Origin: Nitrospira sp.
GTDB lineage: Bacteria > Nitrospirota > Nitrospiria > Nitrospirales > Nitrospiraceae
Length of the DNA: 64,000 nt
Reading direction: 5' to 3'
Assembly (NCBI GenBank): GCA_005116955.1
Contig: SWDI01000001.1
Location: 694,660-758,659, forward strand
Of this stretch, positions 44,098 through 52,976 are shown one piece after another. A program made the position numbers and the translations under genes. The notes below the pieces were generated by a model. It was not told the origin of the DNA and did not search any database. It saw only the letters and a program-made list of their open reading frames with translations. The first letter of the stretch is position 1. Every line of letters begins with the position of its first letter.

Positions 44098-44526
44098 TTA
44101 CCGGGCCAGGCGAAGAGGGTGTGCTAAGCGGTTGATAGCTTCATGAAGCGCCGTGCCCGTCAGAAGCAGGGGGCTATGCGGCACCCGCCAAACTGGTTCC
44201 AGAGGGGCCGGATCGCCTGCAAGGCGGGGAATGATATGCCAATGGATATGAGGAAGTTGGTTCCCGAGCAGTTCGTAATTCATCTTCTTCGCTCGGTGGA
44301 CTGTGGCCGAGATTTCCGCCACTCGGTTGACCTCTTCGATCAGCTGACAACGTTCGGAGGGTGCCAGTTGGAATAACTCAGTCGCATGACGTTGAAACAC
44401 GACGACGGCCCATCCGGGGAAGAATTGGTCATCGTGGAGATAGACCTTTGACAATCCGAGGTCTGCGATGAAATGGTCCTGTCTCGGCCAGGTGCCTTGG
44501 CAGGCCATGCAGGGTGTGTCCCTCAT
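44098..44526 (-). CDS. HIT-family hydrolase/transferase
   Basis: 142-residue HIT-superfamily protein, a nucleotide phosphate hydrolase or transferase. The active-site motif HIHWHIIPR carries the three histidines; FPGWAVVVFQRH and an N-terminal CMACQ (a possible metal-site Cys pair, with C6 and C9) are present. The ATG at 44526 overlaps the stop of the upstream gene (ATGA), showing translational coupling; the longer frame to 44547 lies within that gene. Substrate unknown; the group acts mostly on dinucleoside polyphosphates or AMP derivatives. Confidence 0.88.
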   Translation of the reverse strand: MRDTPCMACQGTWPRQDHFIADLGLSKVYLHDDQFFPGWAVVVFQRHATELFQLAPSERCQLIEEVNRVAEISATVHRAKKMNYELLGNQLPHIHWHIIPRLAGDPAPLEPVWRVPHSPLLLTGTALHEAINRLAHPLRLAR

Positions 44527-45164
44527 GGCTGATTGGCTTTGCGCCACTCTTCTTCGGTCAACACACCCTTTTTGATCAGCAGCTGAATCAGCTTGTCGAC
44601 GGCATGACGATTGGTGGCTGTCGATGGTCCGAGAGCCGGAGATGCAGGAGATATTGGGGATTCCGCACGCTTCGCCTCTGGAGGGGGCCGCTTCTGTCCT
44701 AGAACTTTGAATGAAGGGGTGAAGACCGCCACGTAATCCCGATTCCTGATTCGGACCACGGCGGGTAGACTATCGGTTTGCGGAACGAGGTTGGGGGAAG
44801 TCCCAGCGGGAATGCGGAAGTATGGCTTCCCATCGTCAGTCTGGCCGTCTTGGTCGAGCACGTCGAATCGTTTCAGGAAGGATTCTCCCGTCAGACCCTC
44901 ATGATCCTCGCCGGCCAGGTTGGTGATGCGATCGAGCACGATGATCAGGGAGTCGCCGATGATTGTGTCCGGGGAAAGGTTCCTGACACTGATGTCGTAG
45001 CGATATTCGCTGACGAAGTTGTCACGACTTTTCAACGTTACGATGGCTTGTACGCGTCCGGTCAGATCGGTCAAGTTGTCGAGTGATCCGGCGAAGCCGT
45101 ACAGCGGCTCTGTGGCGATGGCCGAAGCCGCAGCAAGACACCAGGGGCGTACCCAGTTGATCAT
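44523..45164 (-). CDS. Exported hypothetical protein
   Basis: 213-residue exported protein. A signal-like N-terminus (about 1-25, ending YGFAG) is followed by a beta-rich region (VQAIVTLKSRDNFVSEYRYDISVRNLSPDTIIGDSLIIVLDRITNLAG) and an Ig-like segment, then a Pro/Ala-rich linker and a C-terminal LIKKGVLTEEEWRKA motif, the short helix often found in envelope and porin-associated proteins. Start chosen at the ATG 45164 because the longer frame to 45251 has no signal peptide. Coupled to the HIT gene. No family recognised; a structural role in the envelope is likely. Confidence 0.7.
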   Translation of the reverse strand: MINWVRPWCLAAASAIATEPLYGFAGSLDNLTDLTGRVQAIVTLKSRDNFVSEYRYDISVRNLSPDTIIGDSLIIVLDRITNLAGEDHEGLTGESFLKRFDVLDQDGQTDDGKPYFRIPAGTSPNLVPQTDSLPAVVRIRNRDYVAVFTPSFKVLGQKRPPPEAKRAESPISPASPALGPSTATNRHAVDKLIQLLIKKGVLTEEEWRKANQP

Positions 45165-45314
45165 CTGAATATTCTCACGTACGTACTGTTGGTGAGCATA
45201 GCAAAGTCCATGCGATTGGGCGAGCCTATTCCCTCGGAGTCGCCTTGACACATCCTTTCAACCGACGATATTCTCGCCACGGTCTCTTCAGTTGTTCAGC
45301 TCTGGCTGCGAATT

Positions 45315-46199
45315 ATGGCTCTATCTGATTCTCGTCGGCAGAAACCTCTGGAAGTTTCCCGCCCTCTCGCGAAAGCCCTCATGACACTCTATGATTATCC
45401 GCACCCCCATCGACCGGGCTGCACCATCCGCGGCTACGATCGGCCACACGCCGTGCGAACAGCGAAGATGTGTGTGATCGTGGCCGACCGCCTTGGCCAT
45501 CCACGCGATCGGGTTCGGCTCTATCACGTTGCTTGTCTACTGCATGACCTGGGCCGCGCCGGCCTTGATCGGCAACTCTTTGGAACTATTTGGTCTTGGG
45601 CCAAGCAACGGGGTATTCCGACGAGGCCTCGTGAATGGCGTGCCCTTCACCCGAGGACGATGTATGGCCGGGAGACAGAAGCCTTCGTGTCGTTGTATCG
45701 CCAGGATCTGATGGCCTCCGGCGTGGCCATGGACTCATGGGCTGTCGAGCAGATCGAAATGCGGTTGGGTTATGCGCGACGTCTGGCCAGGCGATTGCGT
45801 GTGGTGAAGCCGACGTTGAAGACACTGGGCGTCGAGTGGACACCTTGGATGCAACAGGTGATGCTGTATTACTACTACCCGGAACGGCTGGCGAAGGCCA
45901 AGGCATGGGTGCGGCAATTGGCGGAGATTCTTGTTGCCTGCGAACAGTTTGAAGCCTACAGCAATCAGCGTCGGGGACGTGATTATTATGCTCGAAAAAA
46001 AGAAAGCTTGTCGGACGCCTTTGCGTATCTCGATAAGCTAGGGCAAGAAGGCATCCTGAGCGATCAAGTCTTGAGCGCGGTACGAGCGTTGACAGCAGAA
46101 GGGGTGTTCGATCCAATTTTGGAAGCAGCGCGAGGCGAGCCGCTGACCCGGAGCGACCGCCGCTATCTTCGTAGCCTCACGGGTTGGAGAAAAGGATGA
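45315..46199 (+). CDS. HD-domain protein (metal-dependent phosphohydrolase-like)
   Basis: 294-residue soluble protein with the HD fold: H45 (YDRPHAVRTAKM) and the HD pair H77/D78 in CLLHDLGRAGLD match the metal-binding signature, and a later helix-rich part (PRTMYGRETEAFVSLYRQDL...) is similar to HD-GYP-like proteins, though the GYP motif itself is not seen. It is a possible nucleotide or cyclic-nucleotide phosphohydrolase. Its stop overlaps the following YjbQ start (ATGA at 46196-46199), so it is cotranscribed with yjbQ and the protease upstream of the UBact-proteasome cluster. Confidence 0.82.
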   Translation: MALSDSRRQKPLEVSRPLAKALMTLYDYPHPHRPGCTIRGYDRPHAVRTAKMCVIVADRLGHPRDRVRLYHVACLLHDLGRAGLDRQLFGTIWSWAKQRGIPTRPREWRALHPRTMYGRETEAFVSLYRQDLMASGVAMDSWAVEQIEMRLGYARRLARRLRVVKPTLKTLGVEWTPWMQQVMLYYYYPERLAKAKAWVRQLAEILVACEQFEAYSNQRRGRDYYARKKESLSDAFAYLDKLGQEGILSDQVLSAVRALTAEGVFDPILEAARGEPLTRSDRRYLRSLTGWRKG

Positions 46200-46618
46200 G
46201 TGTCCACACCGTTTCCCTGACGATCCGTATGGAAGGCGGCACGCAGGTCGACAACATCACGAAATCCGTTGCCGATGCCTTGGCCGGTTCCAACCTCACC
46301 GCTGGAATTGTGACGGTATTCGTCAAACATACCACCGCCTCTGTCATGATTATTGAGGACGAACCAGGGATTCGTGCAGACACGAAAACGTTTTGGAATC
46401 GTCTCGTTCCTCCTGACGCTCGGTGGCAGCACAACAGGGTCAATCCAGGAGAAGACAACGGCCACAGCCATCTTCGAGGGCAACTCCAAGGGCCCTCTGT
46501 CACCATTCCGTTTGCGGCCGGTGCGCTTCTGCTTGGCACCTGGCAACAAATCGTGTTGGTGGATTTCGATACCCGTGCCAGAATGCGTGAACTCGTCGTG
46601 CAGGTCCTGGGTGAATAG
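46196..46618 (+). CDS. yjbQ: YjbQ/UPF0047 family protein
   Basis: 140-residue YjbQ-family protein, a trimeric alpha/beta fold of which the Escherichia coli member has been reported to have secondary thiamine-phosphate synthase activity; the physiological role is uncertain. Family marks are GIVTVFVKHTTASVMIIEDEPGIRAD, NGHSHLRGQLQGPSVTIPFAAGALLLGTWQQIVLVDFD. The start at 46196 overlaps the HD gene stop, and the gene's own stop overlaps the next start. Coupled translation makes a common expression level with the protease likely. Confidence 0.9.
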   Translation: MSVHTVSLTIRMEGGTQVDNITKSVADALAGSNLTAGIVTVFVKHTTASVMIIEDEPGIRADTKTFWNRLVPPDARWQHNRVNPGEDNGHSHLRGQLQGPSVTIPFAAGALLLGTWQQIVLVDFDTRARMRELVVQVLGE

Positions 46619-47729
46619 CCTCGCCAGATCTCTGACATTTTTCCTGGTTACGGCAACACTGTGCTCGTCGACCCATGCTGCCGAGTGGGGCAAGCCATTG
46701 GGTGCCGTCTATGACGGCCCTGAAGGGAAGCCGCGTCTAGTGACGCCCCCACCGACTGAGCTGAGTGCCGATGAACGGGCGACGATCACGGTGTTTGAAC
46801 GGGCAACCAAGTCCGTTGTGTTCATTGCCAACACAGCGATACAGCAAGATATCTGGTCTCTGGATGTCATGGAAGTTCCGCAGGGGTCGGGGTCTGGTTT
46901 TATTTGGAGTAAACAGGGCCATATCGTCACCAATTTTCATGTGATCTATGGGGCCAGCTCGATCAAGGTCACATTGGCCGATCGGAGCGAATACGAGGCG
47001 AGATTGGTCGGCGCCGATCCTGATCACGATTTGGCCGTGTTGCAAATTCAGGTGTTTGACGGTCATGTGGAGCCGTTAGCCGTTGGGGCTTCCAATGACT
47101 TGCGCGTGGGGCAAAAAGTACTGGCCATCGGAAATCCGTTCGGGCTCGATCATACGTTGACGACCGGAGTCGTGAGTGCATTGGGACGGACCATCAAATC
47201 CATGTCGAATCGGACGATTGAAGGTGTGATCCAGACCGATGCGGCGATCAATCCCGGCAACTCAGGCGGCCCGCTTCTGGATGGAGCTGGTCGATTGATC
47301 GGCGTGAATACGCAAATCGTGAGTCCGAGCGGGGCCTACGCCGGGATTGGGTTCGCCGTTCCCGTGGATACGGTGAATCGCATCGTTCCAGAGCTCATCA
47401 AGCACGGTAAGCTCATCCGACCAGGGTTGGGCGTCTCGCTCGTGCCGGACGCAATGGCGAAGCGATGGGGGATTAAAGGGGTCATCATTGGCAAGGTGAC
47501 GCGCGGCGGTGCCGCTGACCGTGCAGGGCTCAAGGGAGCGCGTGAAACCATGATGGGGCAGGTCCAGCTCGGCGACATCATTGTCTCAGCCGCCGGAAAG
47601 CCGGTAGCCACGATTGATGACCTGATGGATGTGATGGAAGCGCACAAAGTTGGTGAGCAGGTGAGTGTGGAGATTCTGCGTGGAAATCGGCGGGAAAAGA
47701 TTTCGGTGGTTCTCCAGGCCGTCAATTAG
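46611..47729 (+). CDS. HtrA/DegP-type periplasmic serine protease
   Basis: 372-residue protease with one PDZ domain. A signal peptide (1-24) leads to a trypsin-like domain with H110 (TNFHVIYG), D140 (DPDHDLAVLQI) and S218 (NPGNSGGPL), a complete catalytic triad. The PDZ domain follows (about 275-365; GVSLVPDAMAKRWGIKGVIIGKVTRGGAADRAGLKGA). It degrades or holds misfolded envelope proteins. I use the GTG at 46611 because it overlaps the YjbQ stop by 8 nt and directly begins a signal peptide; the frame upstream is the shadow of YjbQ. It is encoded immediately before the UBact-proteasome genes, so this may be a joint quality-control locus. Confidence 0.93.
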   Translation: MNSLARSLTFFLVTATLCSSTHAAEWGKPLGAVYDGPEGKPRLVTPPPTELSADERATITVFERATKSVVFIANTAIQQDIWSLDVMEVPQGSGSGFIWSKQGHIVTNFHVIYGASSIKVTLADRSEYEARLVGADPDHDLAVLQIQVFDGHVEPLAVGASNDLRVGQKVLAIGNPFGLDHTLTTGVVSALGRTIKSMSNRTIEGVIQTDAAINPGNSGGPLLDGAGRLIGVNTQIVSPSGAYAGIGFAVPVDTVNRIVPELIKHGKLIRPGLGVSLVPDAMAKRWGIKGVIIGKVTRGGAADRAGLKGARETMMGQVQLGDIIVSAAGKPVATIDDLMDVMEAHKVGEQVSVEILRGNRREKISVVLQAVN

Positions 47730-47794
47730 TGCAACGGTAATTCAAGACATGCGTATGATAGGATCATCCGTGCCGTCTTTATGGAGGATTTTCC

Positions 47795-49531
47795 ATGGGT
47801 GATCGCAGAGCTTCTGAACAGGATGAATCCAACAATCGGAGTGATGAGTCGGCACTGAAGACAGGAACCGATCCGCTTGAGTTGATTGAGCAATGTCTGG
47901 CCTCATTTCCTGAGGGGGATGCTCGGCAGAAGCTGCTGTATAAGCTGCGCCATGCGGTGACGCTGTCTCAAGCCTCCCATCAGCAACGTGAACTGGAATT
48001 CAAGAAAGTCGGCGAGGTCGTTACCAAACTGACGGCACCAGCCAATCGAATCGGTATTTTACTGGATATTCCAGGTGAGGGCCTCGCCCGCATCGTCGTT
48101 GGTGGAGCTGAGTACTATGCCAACGTGGACCCCCGTGTTTCCAATACGGATCTGAAGATCGGAACTCAAATTCTGGTGAACGAAGCCTACGCGGTGATCA
48201 AGACGCTCGGGTACGATCAGAATGGGCCGATCTTGAAACTGGCCGAGGCCATGCTTGACGGACGGTTGCGGTTTGAACAGGAGATGGGCCGGCAATCATT
48301 GATTCTACAGCGGTCGACCGATCTCGTCGGCGTGGAGCTCAAGGCAGGTGATGAGATCCGCATTGATCCTAGCCACCGTGTGGCGATTGAGAAATTGGGT
48401 GATCGCAAAGCAAGCCGACATGTCCTTGACGAAACCCCGAAAATTACTTGGGAGCAGATTGGTGGACAGAATGAGGCAATCGCTGCTATTCGGAAGGCGA
48501 TTGAGTATCCACTACTTCATGCTAAGACTTTTGAGCAGTTCAAGTTTTCCCAACCCAAAGGTTTTCTTCTCTACGGGCCGCCTGGATGCGGCAAGACCCT
48601 TATCGGGCAAGCGGCCGCTGGTAGCTTGGCCAAGCTGGTCAGCGAATCCAAGCCAGAGCACCAGTCCGATGGGGACAAGCGTCCGCCGGTGACAGGCGGA
48701 GCATTCCTGCATGTAAAGGGGCCTGAAATCCTCAACATGTGGCTGGGGGAATCGGAACGGATGGTTCGTGACCTCTTCGAGCAAGCGAGGGCAAGACGCC
48801 GGGACGGCGCGTTGCCGTTTATCTTCATCGACGAAGCGGAGTCGATTTTGGGAACGCGACGCGCCATGCGTTCCTTCAATATCTCGAACACGCTCGTGCC
48901 AATGTTTTGCAGCGAAATGGACGGGATCGAGTCGCTGCACGACGTTGTCATCATCCTGGCTTCTAACCGCCCCGACTTGATCGATCCAGCGGTGCTGCGC
49001 CCAGGCCGCATTGATCGGAAAATCAAAGTCAGCCGGCCGAACAGGGATGCCGCGGCTGAGATTATGAGGGTCTATTTAACATCTGATCTGCCGCTGGATC
49101 CTGCGTTGGTCCAGGAACGAGGCGGTGAACACGTGCGAGCGGTGGCCTCGCTCGTAGAAGAAATCATCGAGTCCATCTTCCGTCGAACGGAGGAGAATCG
49201 GCTTCTGTCGATCAGGCTCAGGAACGGGCGGAACAAGGTGTTGTATCGCGGAGATCTCGTGAGCGGAGCCATCTTGGCCTCGATCGTTCAGCGTGCCAAG
49301 GAAAAGGCAATCGACCGTACAGTTCAGTCGGGGCAGCCGTCTGGCTTGCAACCCAAAGACTTCTTGGATTCCGTCTCGGCAGAATTTCGAGAGGGTGATA
49401 TGTTGCCGCCGGACGATGCGGCGGAGGAGTGGCTAAAGCTGCTGGATCATCACCCTGAACAGGTTGTTGGGGTTTCGTCGTTCCGGCGGGGGCGTCAGAC
49501 CGAAGAACGCCTTGTGAATCAGATCATTTGA
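47795..49531 (+). CDS. mpa: Proteasome-associated AAA+ ATPase (Mpa/ARC type)
   Basis: 578-residue hexameric unfoldase that would recognise UBact-tagged proteins and thread them into the 20S core. An N-terminal helical (coiled-coil) part with a charged start precedes tandem OB domains (about 80-215, GEGLARIVVGGAEYYANVDP; ELKAGDEIRIDP). The AAA domain has Walker A GPPGCGKT (261-268), FLHVKGPEILNMWLGESE, Walker B IFIDEAES (343-350) and arginine-finger region RPGRIDRKI. It ends LVNQII, without the terminal Tyr-Leu pair that docks actinobacterial Mpa to the proteasome. Order ATPase-dop-modifier-prcB-prcA-pafA is the usual Pup-type arrangement. ATG at 47795 has GGAGG upstream. Confidence 0.92.
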   Translation: MGDRRASEQDESNNRSDESALKTGTDPLELIEQCLASFPEGDARQKLLYKLRHAVTLSQASHQQRELEFKKVGEVVTKLTAPANRIGILLDIPGEGLARIVVGGAEYYANVDPRVSNTDLKIGTQILVNEAYAVIKTLGYDQNGPILKLAEAMLDGRLRFEQEMGRQSLILQRSTDLVGVELKAGDEIRIDPSHRVAIEKLGDRKASRHVLDETPKITWEQIGGQNEAIAAIRKAIEYPLLHAKTFEQFKFSQPKGFLLYGPPGCGKTLIGQAAAGSLAKLVSESKPEHQSDGDKRPPVTGGAFLHVKGPEILNMWLGESERMVRDLFEQARARRRDGALPFIFIDEAESILGTRRAMRSFNISNTLVPMFCSEMDGIESLHDVVIILASNRPDLIDPAVLRPGRIDRKIKVSRPNRDAAAEIMRVYLTSDLPLDPALVQERGGEHVRAVASLVEEIIESIFRRTEENRLLSIRLRNGRNKVLYRGDLVSGAILASIVQRAKEKAIDRTVQSGQPSGLQPKDFLDSVSAEFREGDMLPPDDAAEEWLKLLDHHPEQVVGVSSFRRGRQTEERLVNQII

Positions 49532-49608
49532 GAGATGGCCAACAGTTAACAAGCGCAGGCCATTCTAGTCGGTCAACCTGTTGTCTGTAGACCTGTCAGC
49601 TGACAATT

Positions 49609-51135
49609 ATGCGTCTTTTTGGCATTGAAACCGAATACGGGATCACGCGCGATGACGTGCCAGAGGTGGATCCGGTCGTCGAGTCGATGGAATTGGTGCG
49701 GGCCCATCTGGATGCTTCCTTTGAGCGGCGTTGGGACTATGCGGGTGAGGATCCCCACGAGGACGCTCGCGGCTTTCGTGCATCGGGCTTGCAGCAGGAT
49801 CGAGAGGAAGATGAGTTCGCACAACGCGATGCCCATCGCCCTTTTTCGTTTCATGACATGAAGAGCGATTTGGTGTTGCCCAACGGTGCGCGCTTCTACA
49901 ACGATCACACACATCCGGAATATTCGACGCCTGAGTGCCGAACGCTTCGAGACCTGCTGGCTCAGGATCGCGCGGGGGAACGTATCGTCCTACGCGCCGC
50001 CGAGCGACGTAATCGGGCGCTCGGTGGCCCGCATCTCCGGCTGTACAAAAACAACACAGATTTCCATGGCCACAGCTATGGTTGTCACGACAACTATCTC
50101 GTCTCGCGGGCCGTTCCCTTTCCGGATCTCGTTGCCGGCTTGATGCCGTTCTTGGTGAGCCGACAAGTCATCGCCGGCGCAGGAAAGGTCGGGACTGAAG
50201 CTCAGGAGTCCGGACATGTCCCAGGGTGGTATCAGCTCTCCCAACGCGCCGACTTTATGGAGGCTGAGTTGGGCGTCGATACGATGCACAACCGACCGAT
50301 TCTCAATACCAGAGATGAGCCTCATGCGGATCGGAGGAAATATCGGAGGCTCCATCTCATCATCGGCGATGCCAACATGTGCGAGTATGCAACGGCGCTC
50401 AAGGTCGGGACGACCAGGCTTGTGCTCGATCTCATCGAGCGAGGGGCTATGCCTCACATCGAGCTGGATCAGCCGGTGGCTGCCGTGAAACAGTTATCGC
50501 GCGATCCGGACCTGAAAGCAGTGGTTCGGCTCAAAGACGGACGCCGGCTTTCTGCTGTGGAGCTTCAAGCGCAGTACTGTGATGCGGCGCGCCGCGAGTT
50601 GGCTGGATCAGACGAAGAGGCGGATTGGCTATTGAATGAGTGGAGTAATACCTTGAGTCTGTTGTCACAAGACCGTTCACAGTTAGTGGGAAAGCTAGAT
50701 TGGGTCACAAAACAGTGGTTGCTCGAGACGTTTCTGCGAGAAGAGCGGATCGGCTGGGACGATCCCTGGTTGGCCAGCTTGGACTTGGAGTATCACAATA
50801 TCAACCCCGAACAAGGGCTGTACCTGGGATTGGAAGCCGAGGGGAAAGCTTGGCGGATGACGACCGACGAGGCAATTGACAAGGCGATTCGGAACGGTCC
50901 AAGCGATACCCGTGGTGGGTTGCGCGGACTTTGCGTACAGCGCTTTTCTGATCAGATTCAATCGATGCAATGGGAACGGATTCAGTTCGTGGGAAGGCTA
51001 CGCGCACATAGTCTGGACATGGGAGATCTCTTTGATCCACAGGAAGTCCGACGATGCATGGGGGTTTTTCAATGTGCCCATTCACCGGCTGATGCGCTGG
51101 CAACGTGGCGACACAGGAAGGATGGTGAGGCATGA
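49609..51135 (+). CDS. dop: Depupylase/deamidase homologue (Dop)
   Basis: 508-residue enzyme of the carboxylate-amine ligase-like fold. It carries the GIETEYG ATP/metal signature (5-11), the catalytic Asp D99 in GARFYNDHTHPEYSTPEC, and the RDEPHADRRKYRRLHLIIGDANMCEYATALKVGTT core. The longer loop before D99 (about residues 50-85) marks it as Dop rather than ligase. It would remove the modifier from substrates; because the modifier here already ends in Glu, deamidation of a C-terminal Gln is not needed. The ATG at 49609 follows the ATPase by 77 bases; its stop overlaps the modifier start (ATGA), so production of modifier and Dop is coupled. Confidence 0.9.
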   Translation: MRLFGIETEYGITRDDVPEVDPVVESMELVRAHLDASFERRWDYAGEDPHEDARGFRASGLQQDREEDEFAQRDAHRPFSFHDMKSDLVLPNGARFYNDHTHPEYSTPECRTLRDLLAQDRAGERIVLRAAERRNRALGGPHLRLYKNNTDFHGHSYGCHDNYLVSRAVPFPDLVAGLMPFLVSRQVIAGAGKVGTEAQESGHVPGWYQLSQRADFMEAELGVDTMHNRPILNTRDEPHADRRKYRRLHLIIGDANMCEYATALKVGTTRLVLDLIERGAMPHIELDQPVAAVKQLSRDPDLKAVVRLKDGRRLSAVELQAQYCDAARRELAGSDEEADWLLNEWSNTLSLLSQDRSQLVGKLDWVTKQWLLETFLREERIGWDDPWLASLDLEYHNINPEQGLYLGLEAEGKAWRMTTDEAIDKAIRNGPSDTRGGLRGLCVQRFSDQIQSMQWERIQFVGRLRAHSLDMGDLFDPQEVRRCMGVFQCAHSPADALATWRHRKDGEA

Positions 51136-51326
51136 CGCACAGTATGATGCCGGAACGACGTGAGGGGCCAGTTGATCCTATGCCGAAGTCGCCAAGTCCG
51201 CTGGATGAAGGCGGCGGGCCGCGACGGCCCGATACGGGATCGCCCGAGAAGGATAGCCTTATGAAACGGATGCGCAAGGTCGATCCCAAGCAGGCAGAAC
51301 GGTATAAGCAGCGGACGGGCGAATAG
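51132..51326 (+). CDS. ubact: UBact, Pup-like protein modifier
   Basis: 64-residue intrinsically disordered modifier, the Pup analogue of Nitrospirota and some other Gram-negative phyla. A Pro-rich start (PMPKSPSPLDEGGGPRRPDTGSP) is followed by a charged helix (DSLMKRMRKVDPKQAERYKQ) and the C-terminal RTGE. The terminal Glu side chain is the expected point of ligation to substrate lysines by PafA. It differs from actinobacterial Pup in lacking the GGE/GGQ end. It overlaps dop by 4 nt (ATGA). Short genes like this are often missed in annotation; its identity here is supported by both sequence and the full partner set around it. Confidence 0.92.
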   Translation: MTHSMMPERREGPVDPMPKSPSPLDEGGGPRRPDTGSPEKDSLMKRMRKVDPKQAERYKQRTGE

Positions 51327-51405
51327 GACCTGAGGGGGGGCGGTAGGCATAAGAATGGGGAGAAAGTTTTCCTCACCATTGCCCCCCACTGGAGCGGAGC
51401 GATAT

Positions 51406-52179
51406 ATGGGCATGCAGAGTGATTTCTATCAGCTGTTGAAAGAACAAGGGCATGTGTTTGGCGTGCCGAGCCAGACTGCGCGAGGGCAGGAACTGACCAC
51501 GGCTACGACGATCCTCGCGTTCAAGTACCGGGATGGGGTGCTGGTCGCTGGGGATCGGCGTGCGACGGCCGGCAATATGGTGATGTACGACCGCACTGAC
51601 AAGGTATTGGAGATCGATCGACATAGCGTCATGGCAATTGCCGGAGTGCCAGCGACCGCGTATGAAATGGCGCGCATACTTGAACATTCGTTCAAGTATT
51701 TTCGGCGGACACAGCTTCAGGAACTCAGTTTTGAGGGCAAACTCAGGGCTCTCTCAAAGTTGCTGAAAGACAACGTCCCGGCGGCGCTGGCGGGTACGGG
51801 TGCTGTGGTGCCGATCTTTGCCGGGTACGACTTGGAGCAGGAAGTGGCAAAGATTTATTTTTACGACATTCTCGGTGCGGAGTTCGAAGGAGTGGACTAT
51901 GCAGTATCCGGGTCCGGTTCACCGACCATTCGCGGAATCCTACATTACGTGAATACATGGGGTGAACAGCCGCTGAGCGCGATGCCGGAAGAGCAGGCAA
52001 CCGTTCAGGCATTACGACTGTTGACGAGTGCCGCAGAATTCGATAGCGCGACCGGAGGAGTCAACCGAGAAGCTGGTCTCTATCCGGTGATCAAATTCAT
52101 TACTGCTTCCGGTGTGCGCACGATGCCGGATGCGCAATTGAAGCCTCTCTTCGAGACAAAGGTTAGTCGCCATGTATGA
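51406..52179 (+). CDS. prcB: 20S proteasome beta subunit (PrcB)
   Basis: Catalytic subunit of the 20S core: 257 residues, including a 33-residue propeptide cut before a TTILAF segment so that the N-terminal Thr (residue 34) is exposed. Counting from it, Asp17 (VAGDRR) and Lys33 (RTDKVLEI) fall exactly at the family positions, and the SGSGSP and DSATGG elements are present, so the site should be active. I chose the ATG at 51406 (GGAG six bases upstream); the frame starts at 51355 as well. It overlaps prcA by 8 nt, fixing coordinated production of alpha and beta rings. Confidence 0.95.
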   Translation: MGMQSDFYQLLKEQGHVFGVPSQTARGQELTTATTILAFKYRDGVLVAGDRRATAGNMVMYDRTDKVLEIDRHSVMAIAGVPATAYEMARILEHSFKYFRRTQLQELSFEGKLRALSKLLKDNVPAALAGTGAVVPIFAGYDLEQEVAKIYFYDILGAEFEGVDYAVSGSGSPTIRGILHYVNTWGEQPLSAMPEEQATVQALRLLTSAAEFDSATGGVNREAGLYPVIKFITASGVRTMPDAQLKPLFETKVSRHV

Positions 52180-52972
52180 AGAGCCATATAAATGGGTTGA
52201 AGCGGTCGGCAATCGTCGGACCTATCTCGACGAACAGTTTAAGGAGGGAGCCCCTGTTGTCGGAGTGACGTGTGAGCGCGGCATTCTGCTCATGACGATG
52301 AGCAAGGGCACTCCCAAGCTCTATGAGATTTACGATCGTCTAGCCCTGGGTGGGATGGGCCACCCGGCTGATCTCGAGAAGCTGCGTTTCAATCTGTTGG
52401 AGATGGCTCACGTCGAAGGATTTAATCGCTCCGCTTCCGATGTGACCGGAGGCCGTCTGGTGAAGTACGGGATGGCGCCGACAATCAAGCAGGCGTTCGA
52501 AGAGGTATTCAAAGCCCCTTTTATCGTGAAAATCTTGCTGGCAGAGATCGGACAAAAAGCCGGGAAGGACGGGTTCTTGACGATCAATTACGACGGGACG
52601 TTTGAGGAAAAGAGCCAGTATGCAGTGCTTGCCGCGACGTCGGCGGTCGAGCAGAAGATGGCTGGATATCTCCGAGAACAGTCTCGTGCGTCTCTTGCGG
52701 ACGCTGTAGGTACGGCGATTCGCACGTGGGCGGTCGGTGATCGAGCGCAGCGACGAGTCCTGGACGAGGGAGAAGGCCATGACGAGGCGAGGACCAGCCA
52801 GGTGACGGACGCTGAGACACTCTATGCCTATCTGCGGCGATGTATCGCTGAAAAGACGGTCGAATGTGCCTTGCTTGATCGTCATGTGCAAGGACCCTCC
52901 AAGTATCGAGCCCTTGGGGTCGATGAATTGAAAACCTTGCTCCCCAATGAGCTGAGCCCATCACTCTCGTAA
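52172..52972 (+). CDS. prcA: 20S proteasome alpha subunit (PrcA)
   Basis: 266-residue structural subunit whose heptameric rings cap the core and gate substrate entry. It opens YEEPYKWVEAVGNRRTYLDEQFKEGAPVVGVTCERGILLMTM and lacks the catalytic Thr, as expected; the middle holds the conserved IYDRLALGGMGHPADLEKLR and GRLVKYGMAPTIKQAF. A charged tail (EGEGHDEARTSQVTDAETL) follows. It overlaps prcB (ATG 52172, before its stop) and ends 4 nt before the pafA ATG. Within the family it is somewhat diverged, matching the divergent ATPase tail. Confidence 0.93.
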   Translation: MYEEPYKWVEAVGNRRTYLDEQFKEGAPVVGVTCERGILLMTMSKGTPKLYEIYDRLALGGMGHPADLEKLRFNLLEMAHVEGFNRSASDVTGGRLVKYGMAPTIKQAFEEVFKAPFIVKILLAEIGQKAGKDGFLTINYDGTFEEKSQYAVLAATSAVEQKMAGYLREQSRASLADAVGTAIRTWAVGDRAQRRVLDEGEGHDEARTSQVTDAETLYAYLRRCIAEKTVECALLDRHVQGPSKYRALGVDELKTLLPNELSPSLS

Positions 52973-52976
52973 TAGC

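Noticed and set aside
46353-46610. Upstream extension of the HtrA frame
   Set aside because: It is the shadow of YjbQ in another frame; the signal peptide starts at 46611.
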